64,000 nucleotides of DNA from Pseudomonas corrugata (GCF_001269905.1 NZ_LHVK01000009.1:124001-188000), one strand, 5' to 3'. Shown: positions 1-9,506, numbered from the stretch's first letter. Notes: generated by a model not told the origin, from the sequence alone. Translations and numbers: made by a program.

Positions 1-882
1 ACCCTGGGCTTCATGGTGACCTTCGCCATCGGCGGCATGACCGGCGTACTGCTGGCCATCCCGGGTGCCGACTTCGTTCTGCACAACAGCCTGTTCGTGA
101 TCGCGCACTTCCATAACGTGATCATCGGTGGCGCGGTGTTCGGCTACATCGCCGGCTTCGCCTTCTACTTCCCGAAAGCGTTCGGCTTCAAGCTGCACGA
201 AGGCTGGGGCAAGGGCGCGTTCTGGTTCTGGATCACCGGCTTCTTCGTCGCATTCATGCCGCTCTATGTACTGGGCTTCATGGGCATGACGCGTCGCTTG
301 AACACCACCACCAACCCTGAGTGGGTGCCGTACCTGTACGTCGCCATGTTCGGTGCGGTGCTGATCGCCGTCGGTATCGCCTGCCAGCTGATCCAGCTGT
401 ACGTCAGCGTGCGTGACCGCAACAAGCCAGAGAACATGTGCGCACACGGCGACCCGTGGGATGCCCATACTCTTGAGTGGTCGACCTCTTCGCCACCGCC
501 GTTCTACAACTTCGCCGTGCTGCCGAAAGCGGACACCATCGACCCGTTCACCGAAGCCAAGGAAAACGGTACTGCGTACCAGCCTGCGGCCAAGTACGCG
601 CCGATCCACATGCCGAACAACACCGCTACCGGTGTGGTCATGGGCGGCCTGTTGACCGTGTTCGGTTTCGCGATGATCTGGCACATCTGGTGGCTCGCCG
701 CTGCCAGCCTGGTCGGCACCGTGGTGTATTTCGCCATCCATGCCGCCCGCGACGATCAGGGCTACATGGTGCCGGTGGATGTCATCGAGCGCATCGAAGC
801 CGAGCAGCACAAACGTCTGGTCGCGGCCGGGAAAGTCCGGGCAACCTCCACCCGTGTTGAAACCTCGTTGGAACAGGCTTAA
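1..882 (+). CDS. cyoB: Cytochrome bo3 ubiquinol oxidase subunit I (3' part)
   Basis: C-terminal part (about 293 codons) of the haem-copper oxidase subunit that oxidises ubiquinol, reduces O2 and pumps protons in the inner membrane. The reading frame is open from base 1, so the gene begins outside the window. The motif FVIAHFHN near residue 35 of the visible part carries the HxH pair that binds high-spin haem o3 and low-spin haem b in this family. Several hydrophobic helices follow, and the hydrophilic C-terminus is typical of CyoB. The stop is 3 bases before cyoC, so it is the upstream gene of cyoBCDE; cyoA is presumably just outside. Identification is secure; only truncation by the window edge limits it. 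Confidence 0.96.
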   Translation, partial: TLGFMVTFAIGGMTGVLLAIPGADFVLHNSLFVIAHFHNVIIGGAVFGYIAGFAFYFPKAFGFKLHEGWGKGAFWFWITGFFVAFMPLYVLGFMGMTRRLNTTTNPEWVPYLYVAMFGAVLIAVGIACQLIQLYVSVRDRNKPENMCAHGDPWDAHTLEWSTSSPPPFYNFAVLPKADTIDPFTEAKENGTAYQPAAKYAPIHMPNNTATGVVMGGLLTVFGFAMIWHIWWLAAASLVGTVVYFAIHAARDDQGYMVPVDVIERIEAEQHKRLVAAGKVRATSTRVETSLEQA

Positions 883-885
883 ACC

Positions 886-1512
886 ATGTCGAACTTAGTG
901 ACCAATGTTGGACACGCCCATGGTCATGACCATGGGCACGATGACCATCACCACGACTCGGGCGAGATGACCGTATTCGGTTTCTGGCTCTACCTGATGA
1001 CCGACTGCATTCTGTTCGCGTCGATCTTCGCGGCCTATGCGGTGCTGGTAAACAACGTAGCCGGTGGCCCGTCGGGCCACGACATCTTCGAGCTGCCCTA
1101 CGTACTGGGCGAAACCGCTCTGCTGCTGTTCAGCTCGATCACCTACGGCTTCGCCATGCTGGCGTTGTACAAGGGCAAGAAAACCCAGGTCCTGGGCTGG
1201 CTGGCCATGACCTTCCTGTTCGGTGCCGGCTTCATCGGCATGGAGATCAACGAGTTCCACATGTTGATCTCCGAGGGCTTCGGTCCTAACCGCAGTGGCT
1301 TCCTGTCCGGGTTCTTCACCCTGGTAGGCACCCACGGTCTGCACGTGACCAGCGGCCTGATCTGGATGGCGATCATGATGTACCAGGTCCAGAAAAATGG
1401 CCTGACCGCCACCAACAAGACTCGCCTGAGCTGCCTGAGTCTGTTCTGGCACTTCCTGGACGTGGTGTGGATCTGCGTATTCACCGTTGTTTATCTGATG
1501 GGGACCCTGTAA
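886..1512 (+). CDS. cyoC: Cytochrome bo3 oxidase subunit III
   Basis: 208-residue membrane subunit III of the bo3 quinol oxidase, which stabilises subunit I. About five hydrophobic helices follow the N-terminus, including the conserved stretch [13 protein letters not shown] near residue 148. The N-terminus is unusually His/Asp-rich ([16 protein letters not shown], residues 12-27), a possible metal-binding tail not needed for the fold. The ATG is 3 bases after the cyoB stop and the stop abuts the cyoD start, so translation is probably coupled within the operon. Confidence 0.95.
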   Translation: MSNLVTNVGHAHGHDHGHDDHHHDSGEMTVFGFWLYLMTDCILFASIFAAYAVLVNNVAGGPSGHDIFELPYVLGETALLLFSSITYGFAMLALYKGKKTQVLGWLAMTFLFGAGFIGMEINEFHMLISEGFGPNRSGFLSGFFTLVGTHGLHVTSGLIWMAIMMYQVQKNGLTATNKTRLSCLSLFWHFLDVVWICVFTVVYLMGTL

Positions 1513-1848
1513 ATGGCTAACGCACATTCCCATGATGGTCATGACGCCGGCCACGGCAGCGTCAAGTCCTATGCCATCGGCTTCATCCTGTCGGTGATCC
1601 TGACCATCATCCCGTTCGGCCTGGTGATGTACCCATCGCTGCCCAAGAGCCTGACCCTGTGGATCGTCCTGATCTTCGCCGTGGTCCAGGTCCTGGTGCA
1701 CCTGGTGTACTTCCTGCACCTGGATCGCTCCGCCGCCCAGCGTAGCAACGTGATTGCGTTTGTCTTCGCGGCGTTGGTGATTGTCCTGCTGGTCGGCCTG
1801 TCGTTGTGGATCATGTTCAGCATCCACACCAACATGATGGCGCACTGA
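1513..1848 (+). CDS. cyoD: Cytochrome bo3 oxidase subunit IV
   Basis: 111-residue subunit IV with three predicted membrane helices (about residues 18-40, 47-68 and 80-104), the usual size and topology of CyoD, which assists assembly of the CuB site. The start codon directly follows the cyoC stop. Like CyoC it has a short His-rich N-terminus ([11 protein letters not shown]). It is followed after 11 bases by cyoE, consistent with a single cyoABCDE transcript. Confidence 0.94.
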   Translation: MANAHSHDGHDAGHGSVKSYAIGFILSVILTIIPFGLVMYPSLPKSLTLWIVLIFAVVQVLVHLVYFLHLDRSAAQRSNVIAFVFAALVIVLLVGLSLWIMFSIHTNMMAH

Positions 1849-1859
1849 GGAAAGTCCGG

Positions 1860-2747
1860 ATGTCCTTAAAGCACTTTATCCAAATCACCAAGCCGGGGAT
1901 CATTTTCGGTAACGTGCTTTCTGTGGCAGGCGGGTTCTTCCTGGCCTCGAAAGGGCATGTCGATCTGGCCATCTTCCTGGCGGCGATGATCGGCACTTCC
2001 CTGGTGGTGGCGTCCGGTTGTGTGTTCAACAACTGCATCGACCGTGACATCGACATCAAGATGGAACGCACCAAAAACCGTGCGCTGGTACAGGGTCTGA
2101 TCCCGGTACAGCTGGCCCTGGCGTTCGCCACGGTGCTGGGCGCAGCCGGTGTTGCGCTGTTGTACCGGGTAGCCAACCCGTTGGCGGCGCTGTTCGCGGT
2201 GATCGGTTTTGTCATCTACGTCGGCCTCTACAGCCTGTACCTCAAGCGCAAGTCGGTTCACGGCACGCTGGTGGGCAGTCTGTCGGGGGCGATGCCACCG
2301 GTGATCGGCTATGTGGCGGTCAGCAACAGCTTCGACATGGCTGCGCTGACGCTGCTGGTGATGTTCAGCCTGTGGCAGATGCCGCATTCCTATGCCATCG
2401 CGATCTTCCGCTTCAACGACTACCTGGCGGCCTCGATTCCGGTGTTGCCAGTCAAGCGCGGCATCCGCGTGGCCAAGAAGCACATCCTGCTTTACATCCT
2501 GGCCTTCCTGGTGGCGACCTTGATGCTGACCTTCAGCGGTTACGCCGGCATGAGTTACCTCGCCGTCGCTGCCGCCATGGGCATGTACTGGCTGTACATG
2601 GCCTGGACCGGCTACAAGGCGGTGGATGACACGGTCTGGGCACGCAAGCTGTTCGTGTTCTCGATCTTCACCATCACCGCCCTGAGCGTCATGATGTCCC
2701 TGGACTTCAAAGTGCCAAGTGAGCTGCTGCTGACCTACGCACCTTAA
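1860..2747 (+). CDS. cyoE: Protohaem IX farnesyltransferase (haem O synthase)
   Basis: 295-residue UbiA-family prenyltransferase that adds a farnesyl group to haem B to make haem O for the bo3 oxidase. The substrate-binding signature [15 protein letters not shown] (about residues 59-73) carries the Asp-rich motif that coordinates Mg-diphosphate, and multiple hydrophobic helices span the rest. The frame is also open upstream from 1806, but the ATG at 1860 gives the family N-terminus [13 protein letters not shown] and is preceded by gaggaaag, so I chose it. It is the last gene of the cyo operon and is followed by a strong terminator. Confidence 0.95.
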   Translation: MSLKHFIQITKPGIIFGNVLSVAGGFFLASKGHVDLAIFLAAMIGTSLVVASGCVFNNCIDRDIDIKMERTKNRALVQGLIPVQLALAFATVLGAAGVALLYRVANPLAALFAVIGFVIYVGLYSLYLKRKSVHGTLVGSLSGAMPPVIGYVAVSNSFDMAALTLLVMFSLWQMPHSYAIAIFRFNDYLAASIPVLPVKRGIRVAKKHILLYILAFLVATLMLTFSGYAGMSYLAVAAAMGMYWLYMAWTGYKAVDDTVWARKLFVFSIFTITALSVMMSLDFKVPSELLLTYAP

Positions 2748-2763
2748 GCGCCAGATGCCCCAC

Positions 2764-2800
2764 AAAAAGCCCCGCCTTCGAGAGAAGCGCGGGGCTTTTT
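2764..2800 (+). terminator. Rho-independent terminator after cyoE
   Basis: Inverted repeat aaaaagccccgc / gcggggcttttt with a 13-base loop and a T run, 16 bases after the cyoE stop. It ends the cyo operon, and its A/T flanks would also allow function on the minus strand. Confidence 0.9.
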
Positions 2801-2828
2801 CTTGGGCGCTGCCCGGGATGGTGATGTT

Positions 2829-3050
2829 CCTGTGGGAGTGGGCTTGCTCGCGAAGACATCGGCACGTTCGATATCCCTGGTGGCTGACCCGCTGCTATCG
2901 CGAAGCAGGCTCGCACAGATATGGGGGGTGGCGCATCACCGGCGAACACTGCAGAACCCATGTGGGAGCGAGCCTGCTCGCGATGGCGGCGGCACATCCA
3001 CCCTCCATTCAACTGATTCACCGCCTTCGCGAGCAAGCCCGCTCCTACAG
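2829..3050. repeat. Two REP/REPIN palindrome pairs
   Basis: Two consecutive pairs of Pseudomonas REP sequences in inverted orientation: 2829-2855 with 2896-2918 (second arm degenerate), and 2961-2985 with about 3025-3050. Each arm carries the core gtgggag-n-g-n-ttgctcgcg or its complement. They fill the space between the cyoE terminator and the stop codon of the next, convergent gene, which explains this stretch of about 300 bases; I see no gene in it. Confidence 0.88.
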
Positions 3051-3052
3051 GC

Positions 3053-3757
3053 TTACTGCTGGGCGATGCTGTAGCCGTCAAAGGCCTTTTGCTGTTGCAA
3101 GGCGGTGATGATGCTTTTGCGGGTAGCCTGTTGTTCGGTGCCGTCGTTGTCCAGGAACAGGTCGTTTTCCAGTTCGGCCTCGTCCCCTTCGCCGACGAAA
3201 TTGAAGCCCAGGAATTCGAAGGCTTCACGGTCGATATTCGGCTTGGAACTCGGGGTGCGCAGGGGCAGGGTGACGCTGATGCCATCCTTGCTGATGACAA
3301 ACACTTGCGCTTCCTTCTTGGCCCGCGAGGCCTTGCCCTTGCCGCCGCTCGGGTTGCTGATGGCCTGGTGGGTCTGGTTCAGCACCTTCAGGGCCAGGCC
3401 ATAGACCAACTCCTGGAAGGCTGGGTCGTCCTTGTAACTGGAAAGAATCCGGCTGATGGGGAAGCGGCTGCTCAGGTCTTCCAGCGCGGCGAAATCGGCG
3501 GCTTCGGCGTCCTTGAGCTGCTTGAGCTGGCCCATCAGTTCGTAGGCTTTGTCATCGTCGAACGCATCGTGAGCCTGGCGGATGGCGCTGCGCAGTTCGC
3601 GGATCTGGTCGCTCTCGCGGTTCGACTGGAAGGCATCCAACACCATCTCACTGATGTTTTTGGCCTGGGGCAGATGCTGTGAAAGATTGATGGAGTTTTC
3701 GTATTCCGCTTTGGACGACAGGGTGACTACGGATTCAGCGGTATTGGAATCGGACAT
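3053..3757 (-). CDS. Conserved hypothetical protein, 234 aa
   Basis: Not recognised. The protein is soluble and charged with no signal peptide or membrane helix. Residues about 30-100 are strongly helical with heptad-like spacing (REL..AIRQAHDAF, ELMGQLKQLKD). A Gly/Lys/Ala-rich linker (GGKGKASRAKKE, about 145-156) leads to a C-terminal beta-rich part and an acidic segment (DEAELENDLFLDND). I chose the ATG at 3757 (MSDSNTAES) over an upstream in-frame start at 3802 because its Ser/Asp-rich N-terminus looks natural, though the ribosome site is weak. A helical oligomerisation domain followed by a basic linker is reminiscent of nucleoid-associated proteins, but that is only a loose analogy. Confidence 0.7.
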   Translation of the reverse strand: MSDSNTAESVVTLSSKAEYENSINLSQHLPQAKNISEMVLDAFQSNRESDQIRELRSAIRQAHDAFDDDKAYELMGQLKQLKDAEAADFAALEDLSSRFPISRILSSYKDDPAFQELVYGLALKVLNQTHQAISNPSGGKGKASRAKKEAQVFVISKDGISVTLPLRTPSSKPNIDREAFEFLGFNFVGEGDEAELENDLFLDNDGTEQQATRKSIITALQQQKAFDGYSIAQQ

Positions 3758-3896
3758 TGAAATTTCACTACTTCTGTTAGCTGGATAAGACGAGAAAGGC
3801 ATTGAGCTTTTTTTCGGTCGCCTAATCTATTGGACGCGGGCGGTGTTGTCACGGCTGATCCGGTGGCTGGTCGGCATTTGTTGCAGGCCCAGCCGT

Positions 3897-4646
3897 TCAG
3901 GTGCGCATCAGTGCCTCCAATCGCAACGCGTCGGGCATGGCGGCGCCACTGGCGGTGTTGTCGAAGATGCACCAGGTCGGCGTATCGGGCTCGCGTTTCA
4001 ACTGCCGGGCGAGTTGCTCCAGCCAGGCGTCTTCGTAGCGGGAATGGTAGATCCGCGGTGAGCCGTGCAGCCGGTAGTAACGTACCCCGGGCCAGCCCTC
4101 AGGCTGGTCGCCGCCGGGCAAGGGCGATGGATCGGCGGCTACACGGCCGATGTGTTCATCGTGCAGCAGTGCCGTGACGTGCGCGCCCAGCCAGCTTGGA
4201 TGTCTGGGCTCAAGCACCGCGTGCCCCTGATAACGGTCCCGCAAGGCTTTGAGAAACGATTCGGCCACCGCCGCTTCGAAGGCCAGTGAAGGTGGTAGCT
4301 GGATCAACAGGCAGCCCAGCTTTTCCCCCAACTGCGAACACTGGCCGAGAAACTCATCCACAAGCCCGTCGCAATCGCACAACCGCCGTTCATGGGTGAT
4401 CTGCTTGGGCACTTTGACCGAGAAGCGAAAATGCGGCGCGACGCTGTCTGCCCATTTGGCATAAGTGGCGGGACGGTGCGGGCGGTAGAACGAACTGTTG
4501 ATCTCCACGGCCGGTAAGCGGGCGCTGTAGCGTTGCAGGTGGGTGCCGTCCACGGGAAAGGCCGGCCATTGCTCCCGGGGCAACGACCAGCCGGCGCAGC
4601 CCAGGTGAAAGTCAGGTGAAGAGTGAGATGGAATCGACAAGGGCAA
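3897..4646 (-). CDS. DUF72 family protein
   Basis: 249-residue member of the DUF72 (YecE-like) family, which adopts a TIM-barrel-like fold of unknown biochemical role. Seen here are the typical start HLGCAGWSLP (about residues 14-23), the segment VEINSSFYRPHRPATYAKWA, the strand RFSVKVPKQITH, the core LIQLPPSL, and the C-terminal VRYYRLHGSPRIYHSRY and WCIFDNT motifs, all in family order. Length is normal. It lies alone on the minus strand between the hypothetical gene and a LysR gene. Family assignment is firm; function is unknown. Confidence 0.87.
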   Translation of the reverse strand: MPLSIPSHSSPDFHLGCAGWSLPREQWPAFPVDGTHLQRYSARLPAVEINSSFYRPHRPATYAKWADSVAPHFRFSVKVPKQITHERRLCDCDGLVDEFLGQCSQLGEKLGCLLIQLPPSLAFEAAVAESFLKALRDRYQGHAVLEPRHPSWLGAHVTALLHDEHIGRVAADPSPLPGGDQPEGWPGVRYYRLHGSPRIYHSRYEDAWLEQLARQLKREPDTPTWCIFDNTASGAAMPDALRLEALMRT

Positions 4647-4682
4647 CGACCTGTACCGTCTCTGGTTTCGCTGGGATGTTCT

Positions 4683-4728
4683 GTAGCCTTCAGAGGCTAC
4701 TTCTCCAAAAGTAGCCTCTGAAGGCTAC
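4683..4728. repeat. Perfect 18-bp inverted repeat
   Basis: gtagccttcagaggctac at 4683-4700 is matched exactly by its reverse complement at 4711-4728, with a 10-base loop. It lies just downstream of the LysR gene on the minus strand. It could terminate that gene, but no T run follows on either strand, so it may instead be a small palindromic repeat element. Confidence 0.75.
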
Positions 4729-4736
4729 TCCTACGT

Positions 4737-5645
4737 TTAGTCAGCGGATCTCGCCCATTTCTCCAACGCAAATTCCACAAAGCTGCGCAGCTTCGGCAAC
4801 CGGTAGCGATCCTGGGCGTAGATCAGGTTCATCGGTCGATGGGGCAGTTGATAATCCTGCAACAGTGCCACCAGGTGTCCATCCTTCAGGTCCTGCTCCA
4901 CCAGCGCATCGGGCAACATCACCACGCCCATGCCGGCCAGGGCCGCGCGGTGCAGGCCCGCAGAACTGTTGATCAGCATCGGTCCGTTCACCGGTACTTT
5001 GATTTCGCCGTCCGGGCCGTTGATGGGCCAGTGGTCCTGGGCGAAGCGCCACTCGTCACTGGCGGAATAGGCGAACGACAGGCAGTCATGCCCTTGCAGG
5101 TCGGCGGGCTGTTGCGGGATGCCCCGGCGGGCCAGGTAGGCCTTGGACGCGCAGATCGTCAGGGTGTAGTCAATCAAGGGCCGGGCGATCAGTTTCGGAT
5201 CGGACAGGCCGAGGCGGATGGCGGCATCGAAGCCGTGGTCGAGCAGGTCCAGGCGCTGGTTGGTCAGTACCACGTCGAGTCTGACTTGCGGATAACGCTG
5301 GCTGAATTCGGCCAAGGCCGGCGCGAGGCGTTCGGTGCCGAAGGTCAGCGGCGCGGTGATGCGCAAGGTGCCGGTGGGTTCGCCTTGGGTCTGCTCGGCC
5401 AGGCGCTCGGAGTCGGCCACCAGCCCCAGGACTTCCAGGCAACGCTGATAATAGGTCGAGCCGAATTCCGTCAGGCGCTGACGACGGGTCGTGCGGTTGA
5501 TCAGGCGCACTCCCAGGCGTTGCTCCAGTGCCCGAAGGTGATTGCCCACCATGGTGGTGGACATTTCGCACGCCTGGGCCGCCGCGGTCAGGCTCCCGGT
5601 TTCTACCACTTTGACGTAAACCGTCATTGCCTGGAACAGATCCAT
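4737..5645 (-). CDS. LysR-family transcriptional regulator
   Basis: 302-residue LysR-type regulator of the CrgA/DsdC-like group. The N-terminal winged helix (SLTAAAQACEMSTTMVGNHLRALEQRLG region, about residues 18-45, then LINRTTRRQRLTEFG) is followed by a substrate-binding domain starting near residue 90 (GTLRITAPLTFG). The frame is open to a TTG at 5651, but the ATG at 5645 gives the normal MDLFQAM start. It is divergent from the aminotransferase gene at 5744 with about 98 bases between starts, so it probably regulates that gene; this is inferred from position. Confidence 0.9.
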   Translation of the reverse strand: MDLFQAMTVYVKVVETGSLTAAAQACEMSTTMVGNHLRALEQRLGVRLINRTTRRQRLTEFGSTYYQRCLEVLGLVADSERLAEQTQGEPTGTLRITAPLTFGTERLAPALAEFSQRYPQVRLDVVLTNQRLDLLDHGFDAAIRLGLSDPKLIARPLIDYTLTICASKAYLARRGIPQQPADLQGHDCLSFAYSASDEWRFAQDHWPINGPDGEIKVPVNGPMLINSSAGLHRAALAGMGVVMLPDALVEQDLKDGHLVALLQDYQLPHRPMNLIYAQDRYRLPKLRSFVEFALEKWARSAD

Positions 5646-5743
5646 TATCAAGCCTGGCTTCTAAATGATTGAAGTAAAGCAGTGTTTATCCAGCAAGGGT
5701 GGCTAACCATACTGGAAAAAACCACTTGATGGAGCTTGATGTC

Positions 5744-6916
5744 ATGACCGCTGCCTGCCTGATGACCACCTACCAACCCCTGGCGCTGAGTTTCACCCAC
5801 GGGCTGGGGACGCGCCTGTGGGACCAGGACGGACGTGAGTACCTCGATGCGGTGGCCGGCGTGGCGGTGACCAATGTCGGTCACTCCCATCCCCGGTTGG
5901 TCGCCGCCATCAGTGAGCAGGCCGGTCTGCTGCTCCACACCTCGAACCTGTACAGCATCGACTGGCAGCAACGGCTGGCGCAGAAGCTCACGCAACTGTC
6001 TGGGTTGGAGCGGGTGTTTTTCAATAACTCGGGTGCCGAGGCCAACGAGACTGCCTTGAAGTTGGCGCGTCTCTACGGCTGGCACAAAGGCATTGAGCAG
6101 CCTCTGGTGGTGGTCATGGAAAACGCCTTTCATGGACGCACCCTGGGCACCCTGTCCGCCAGCGATGGCCCGGCGGTACGGCTGGGTTTCAACCGGTTGC
6201 CGGGGGATTTCATCAAGGTGCCGTTCGGTGATCTCGCCGCGCTGGAAGACATCCGGCAGCTCCACGGCGAACGTATCGTCGCGATACTGGTGGAGCCGAT
6301 CCAGGGGGAAAGCGGTGTGCAAATGGCGCCACCGGGCTACCTCAAGGCTTTGCGCCAGTTGTGCTCCCGGCGTGCATGGTTGTTGATGCTCGACGAGATC
6401 CAGACCGGTATCGGTCGTACCGGCCATTGGTTCGCCTTCCAGCACGAAGGCATCGTGCCGGATGTCATGACCCTGGCCAAAGGGTTGGGCAATGGCGTAC
6501 CTATCGGCGCATGCCTGGCACGGGGCAAGGCGGCTGAACTGTTCACACCCGGTAGTCATGGCAGCACCTTCGGTGGTAATCCGCTGGCCTGCCGGGTCGG
6601 CTGCACGGTACTGGACATCATCGAAGAGCAGGATTTGGTGGACAACGCCAGGCGTCAAGGAGAGCAACTGCTCGGCCGGTTGCGGGCGGAACTGGCGGGC
6701 AATCCGAACGTGCTGGCGATTCGTGGCCAGGGATTGATGATTGGCATCGAGCTCAAGCAACCGGTCCGCGACCTGGCGTTGTGCGCCGCCCGGGACCACG
6801 GCTTGTTGATCAATGTCACCCGGGGCAAAACCATCCGTTTGTTGCCGCCGCTGACGATTGATGGCCGGGAAATCGAGATGATTGTCCGGGGGGTAAGCCG
6901 CAGCCTCAACCAATGA
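5744..6916 (+). CDS. ArgD-like class III aminotransferase
   Basis: 390-residue PLP-dependent aminotransferase closest in style to acetylornithine aminotransferase (ArgD) and its aspartate-aminotransferase-family paralogues. The family features are [19 protein letters not shown], the AFHGRTLG motif, [15 protein letters not shown] with the PLP-pyridine Asp, and the Schiff-base lysine in TLAKGLGNG (about K246). An in-frame ATG lies at 5729, but 5744 ([13 protein letters not shown]) is preceded by ggagcttgatgtc and fits the family length. The nearby LysR gene suggests a catabolic or inducible role rather than housekeeping arginine synthesis; the substrate cannot be read from sequence. Confidence 0.88.
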   Translation: MTAACLMTTYQPLALSFTHGLGTRLWDQDGREYLDAVAGVAVTNVGHSHPRLVAAISEQAGLLLHTSNLYSIDWQQRLAQKLTQLSGLERVFFNNSGAEANETALKLARLYGWHKGIEQPLVVVMENAFHGRTLGTLSASDGPAVRLGFNRLPGDFIKVPFGDLAALEDIRQLHGERIVAILVEPIQGESGVQMAPPGYLKALRQLCSRRAWLLMLDEIQTGIGRTGHWFAFQHEGIVPDVMTLAKGLGNGVPIGACLARGKAAELFTPGSHGSTFGGNPLACRVGCTVLDIIEEQDLVDNARRQGEQLLGRLRAELAGNPNVLAIRGQGLMIGIELKQPVRDLALCAARDHGLLINVTRGKTIRLLPPLTIDGREIEMIVRGVSRSLNQ

Positions 6917-7038
6917 TAAAATAGGCCTGAGCGAAACGCAGCGGGACGGAATTTTTAACGTTTGCTGCGTTCCAACGCCAGCCAGAGTCGATTGCCCATG
7001 TCCTGGCACATCAGACTGAAAAACCAGGAGCTTGTCCC

Positions 7039-7773
7039 ATGTTCACCTCGCGTCGCTTGATCGTTGTCGCTACCGCTGTGGCCCTGTTGTCCGGCTGCGC
7101 GTCGCCTAACCCGTATGACAATCAGGGCCAGGCTTCCACGGATTCTTCAGGGATGAGCAAGACCGCCAAGTACGGCGGCCTCGGAGCCCTGGCCGGGGCA
7201 CTGGCCGGTGCGGCCATCGATCACAACAATCGTGGCAAGGGCGCGTTGATCGGCGCCGCGGTCGTGGGTGCTTCCGCGGCAGGTTACGGTTACTACGCCG
7301 ACCAGCAGGAAAAGAAACTGCGGGCCAGCATGGCCAACACCGGTGTTGAAGTGCAGCGCCAGGGCGACCAGATCAAACTGATCATGCCGGGCAATATCAC
7401 CTTCGCCACCGACTCGGCAAACATCGCATCCAGCTTCTACCAGCCGCTGAACAACCTGGCCAACTCCCTCAAGGAGTTCAACCAGAACCAGATCGAAATC
7501 GTCGGCTACACCGACAGCACCGGCAGCCGCCAGCACAACATGGACCTGTCCCAGCGCCGTGCCCAGAGCGTGGCGACCTACCTGACGTCCCAGGGCGTCA
7601 GCGGTGCCAACCTGAGTGCCCGTGGTGCCGGTCCGGATAACCCGGTGGCCAGCAACGCCGACGTCAACGGTCGGGCGCAGAACCGTCGTGTCGAAGTCAA
7701 CCTCAAGGCTATTCCGGGCCAGCAATACCAGGCTCCAGCGCAGCAGGGGCAGACTTACCAGCAGTACCCATGA
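7039..7773 (+). CDS. OmpA-family outer-membrane lipoprotein
   Basis: 244-residue lipoprotein. A signal peptide ends in the lipobox LLSGC, so Cys20 is the lipidated residue. A Gly/Ala-rich stretch at about residues 47-87 resembles glycine-zipper segments (GGLGALAGALAGAAIDH, then GALIGAAVVGASAAGYGYY). The C-terminal OmpA domain (about 120-225) has FATDSANI, the peptidoglycan-binding GYTDSTGS, and NRRVEVNL. The tail is Gln/Pro/Tyr rich. This is the YiaD/OprF-tail type that tethers the outer membrane to peptidoglycan. It is monocistronic with its own terminator. Confidence 0.92.
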   Translation: MFTSRRLIVVATAVALLSGCASPNPYDNQGQASTDSSGMSKTAKYGGLGALAGALAGAAIDHNNRGKGALIGAAVVGASAAGYGYYADQQEKKLRASMANTGVEVQRQGDQIKLIMPGNITFATDSANIASSFYQPLNNLANSLKEFNQNQIEIVGYTDSTGSRQHNMDLSQRRAQSVATYLTSQGVSGANLSARGAGPDNPVASNADVNGRAQNRRVEVNLKAIPGQQYQAPAQQGQTYQQYP

Positions 7774-7790
7774 TCGCCTGACGGCACATG

Positions 7791-7830
7791 AAAACGGGGG
7801 GCCATGGAAACATGGCCCCCCGTTTTTTTT
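7791..7830 (+). terminator. Rho-independent terminator after the OmpA lipoprotein gene
   Basis: Perfect stem aaaacggggggccatg / catggccccccgtttt with loop gaaa, followed by a further T run, 18 bases after the stop codon. Confidence 0.93.
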
Positions 7831-7863
7831 GAGGTTATCAGTCCTTCGGCCTGGCACTGCACC

Positions 7864-7938
7864 TTGTGGCGAGGGGATTTATCCCCGCTGGGCTGCGCAG
7901 CAGCCCCAAAGAAGCGGGGATAAATCCCCTCGCCACAA
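7864..7938. repeat. Long palindromic intergenic repeat (second repeat family)
   Basis: 26-base arms at 7864-7889 (ttgtggcgaggggatttatc...) and 7913-7938 are exact reverse complements, with an inner hairpin gggctgcgcagcagcccc. The same family recurs degenerated or shortened at 23034-23067, 45463-45512, 45796-45845 and 53789-53851. It lies between the convergent OmpA lipoprotein and ehuA genes. Confidence 0.9.
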
Positions 7939-7980
7939 ATAATTTTCTCACCACAGGGATGGTCACTTGAGTGATAGGGC

Positions 7981-8850
7981 TCAGTTAGCCTCCTTCACCG
8001 CACTCAGAAACGCACACGTACGTTCCTGCTGCGGGTGCTCGAAGATCTGCGCCGGTGTGCCCTGCTCGTGGATCTGCCCCTTGTAGAAGAAGCACACCCG
8101 GTCGGCGAATTCCCGGGCGAAGCCCATCTGGTGGGTCACCATCAGCATCGTCAGGTTGTGCTCGGCCCCCAGCCTGCGGATCACGTTGAGCACCTCGCCG
8201 CACAGTTCCGGGTCGAGGGCCGAGGTTACTTCGTCAAACAGCATCACTTTCGGCCGCATCGCCAGGGCTCGGGCAATGGCCACGCGTTGTTGCTGGCCCC
8301 CGGAAAGCTGCGAAGGATAGTGCTCGAGCTTGCTGCCCAGCCCCACCATGTCCAACAGATCGGCGGCGCGCTCCCGGGCTTCCTTCGGGTTCATGCCCAG
8401 TACCTGCACCGGCGCCTCGATCACGTTCTGCAGCGCGGTCATGTGGGGAAACAGGTTGAAGCTCTGGAACACCATGCCGATCTTGCCCCGCACCCGGCGG
8501 ATATGCCGGTCGTTGGCCGGCACCAGTACACCGCTGCGGTTGGGCATGTGGGTCAGCGAATCGTCCTCGATGAAGATCTGCCCGTGATTGATCCCTTCCA
8601 GCGTCATCAATACCCGCAGCAAGGTGGATTTGCCCGAGCCGCTGGGGCCGATGATCGCGACCTTTTCACCGGGCGCGACATCCAGGTTCAGATGATCCAG
8701 CACGGTGAAACTGCCGTAGCTTTTGCTTACATCCTGGAAACTCACGATCGGCCGGGATGGTGTCGGATCCTGCATGGCCGGGGCCTCCTGCTGCGATGCC
8801 AGCGTACTGCGCCGGGACAACTCGATGGACGAAGACAGAGGTAAAGTCAT
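7981..8850 (-). CDS. ehuA: Ectoine/hydroxyectoine ABC transporter ATP-binding protein
   Basis: 289-residue ABC ATPase of the polar amino-acid type that powers ectoine import. Walker A GPSGSGKST (about residue 69), Q-loop FQSFNLFPH, signature LSGGQQQRVAIARAL, Walker B VMLFDEVTSALDPE and the switch His in MVTHQM are all present. The start overlaps the ehuD stop by one base (TAATG), supporting the longer N-terminus; M26 would give the usual core and cannot be excluded. It is the last gene of ehuBCDA. The Ehu assignment comes mainly from linkage to the ectoine degradation genes. Confidence 0.9.
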   Translation of the reverse strand: MTLPLSSSIELSRRSTLASQQEAPAMQDPTPSRPIVSFQDVSKSYGSFTVLDHLNLDVAPGEKVAIIGPSGSGKSTLLRVLMTLEGINHGQIFIEDDSLTHMPNRSGVLVPANDRHIRRVRGKIGMVFQSFNLFPHMTALQNVIEAPVQVLGMNPKEARERAADLLDMVGLGSKLEHYPSQLSGGQQQRVAIARALAMRPKVMLFDEVTSALDPELCGEVLNVIRRLGAEHNLTMLMVTHQMGFAREFADRVCFFYKGQIHEQGTPAQIFEHPQQERTCAFLSAVKEAN

Positions 8851-9506
8851 TAGCGTAGCTCCATGCGCGTTTCAAGGCGCCTTACCAGCCAGGCCAGGGC
8901 GAGGCTCAGTGCGAGGAAGAACAGGCCGACCATGGTGATCGGTTCCAGGTAGCGGAAATTTTCGGAGCCGATGTTCTTGGCCTGTTGCATGATTTCCACC
9001 ACGGTAATTGCCGACAGCACGGGGGTGTCCTTGAGCATCGCCACCAGGTAGTTGCCCAGCGGCGGCACGATCGGACGAAGAGCCTGGGGCAGGATGATGT
9101 TGCGGTAGGCGTCGTAAGGCGCAATGTTCAACGCCGTCACCGCTTCCCACTGTGCTCTTGGCACCGCGTCGAGGCCGCTGCGATAGACCTCCGCGATGTA
9201 GCAGGCGTAGTGCAGGCCGATGCCAAGGATGCCGACTTGCATGGCCGTCAGGCTCAAGCCGTAGTTGGGCAATACGTAATAGAGGAAATACACCTGGATG
9301 AGCAATGGCGTGCTGCGAATGAACTCGATGACCAATGCGGTCGGCCATGACAGCCAGAGTTTCTGGCTGCGACGACCAATCGCCAGGAACAGCCCCAGCA
9401 CAATTGCGATCACAAAACCGATCAGCGTGATGCCCACGGTGTTGAGGGAGGCGCGCAGCAGGGCCGGCAGGATTTGCCCGGCGTAAGACCAGTCGAACAG
9501 CGTCAT
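8850..9506 (-). CDS. ehuD: Ectoine/hydroxyectoine ABC transporter permease
   Basis: 218-residue inner-membrane permease of the His/Glu/Gln ABC family with about five helices. The EAA loop that docks the ATPase is visible as QWEAVTALNIAPYDAYRNIILPQALRPIVPP (about residues 117-147; key residues E119, A120 and the ILPQA core). Its ATG overlaps the ehuC stop by 4 bases (ATGA). Which of the two permeases is called C or D follows the gene order of described ehu loci and is a naming convention only. Confidence 0.9.
   Translation of the reverse strand: MTLFDWSYAGQILPALLRASLNTVGITLIGFVIAIVLGLFLAIGRRSQKLWLSWPTALVIEFIRSTPLLIQVYFLYYVLPNYGLSLTAMQVGILGIGLHYACYIAEVYRSGLDAVPRAQWEAVTALNIAPYDAYRNIILPQALRPIVPPLGNYLVAMLKDTPVLSAITVVEIMQQAKNIGSENFRYLEPITMVGLFFLALSLALAWLVRRLETRMELR

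Noticed and set aside
895..1845. 316-codon minus-strand open frame over cyoC/cyoD
   Set aside because: Antisense shadow of His-rich, high-GC genes; Gln/Asp/His-rich nonsense composition and no family features.
2829..3050. Possible CRISPR array because of closely spaced similar repeats
   Set aside because: Units are palindromic REP arms in alternating orientation with irregular spacing, and no cas gene is present.
5648..7009. 453-codon minus-strand open frame over the aminotransferase
   Set aside because: The plus-strand ArgD-like protein is complete with active-site motifs; the antisense frame is a high-GC codon artefact.
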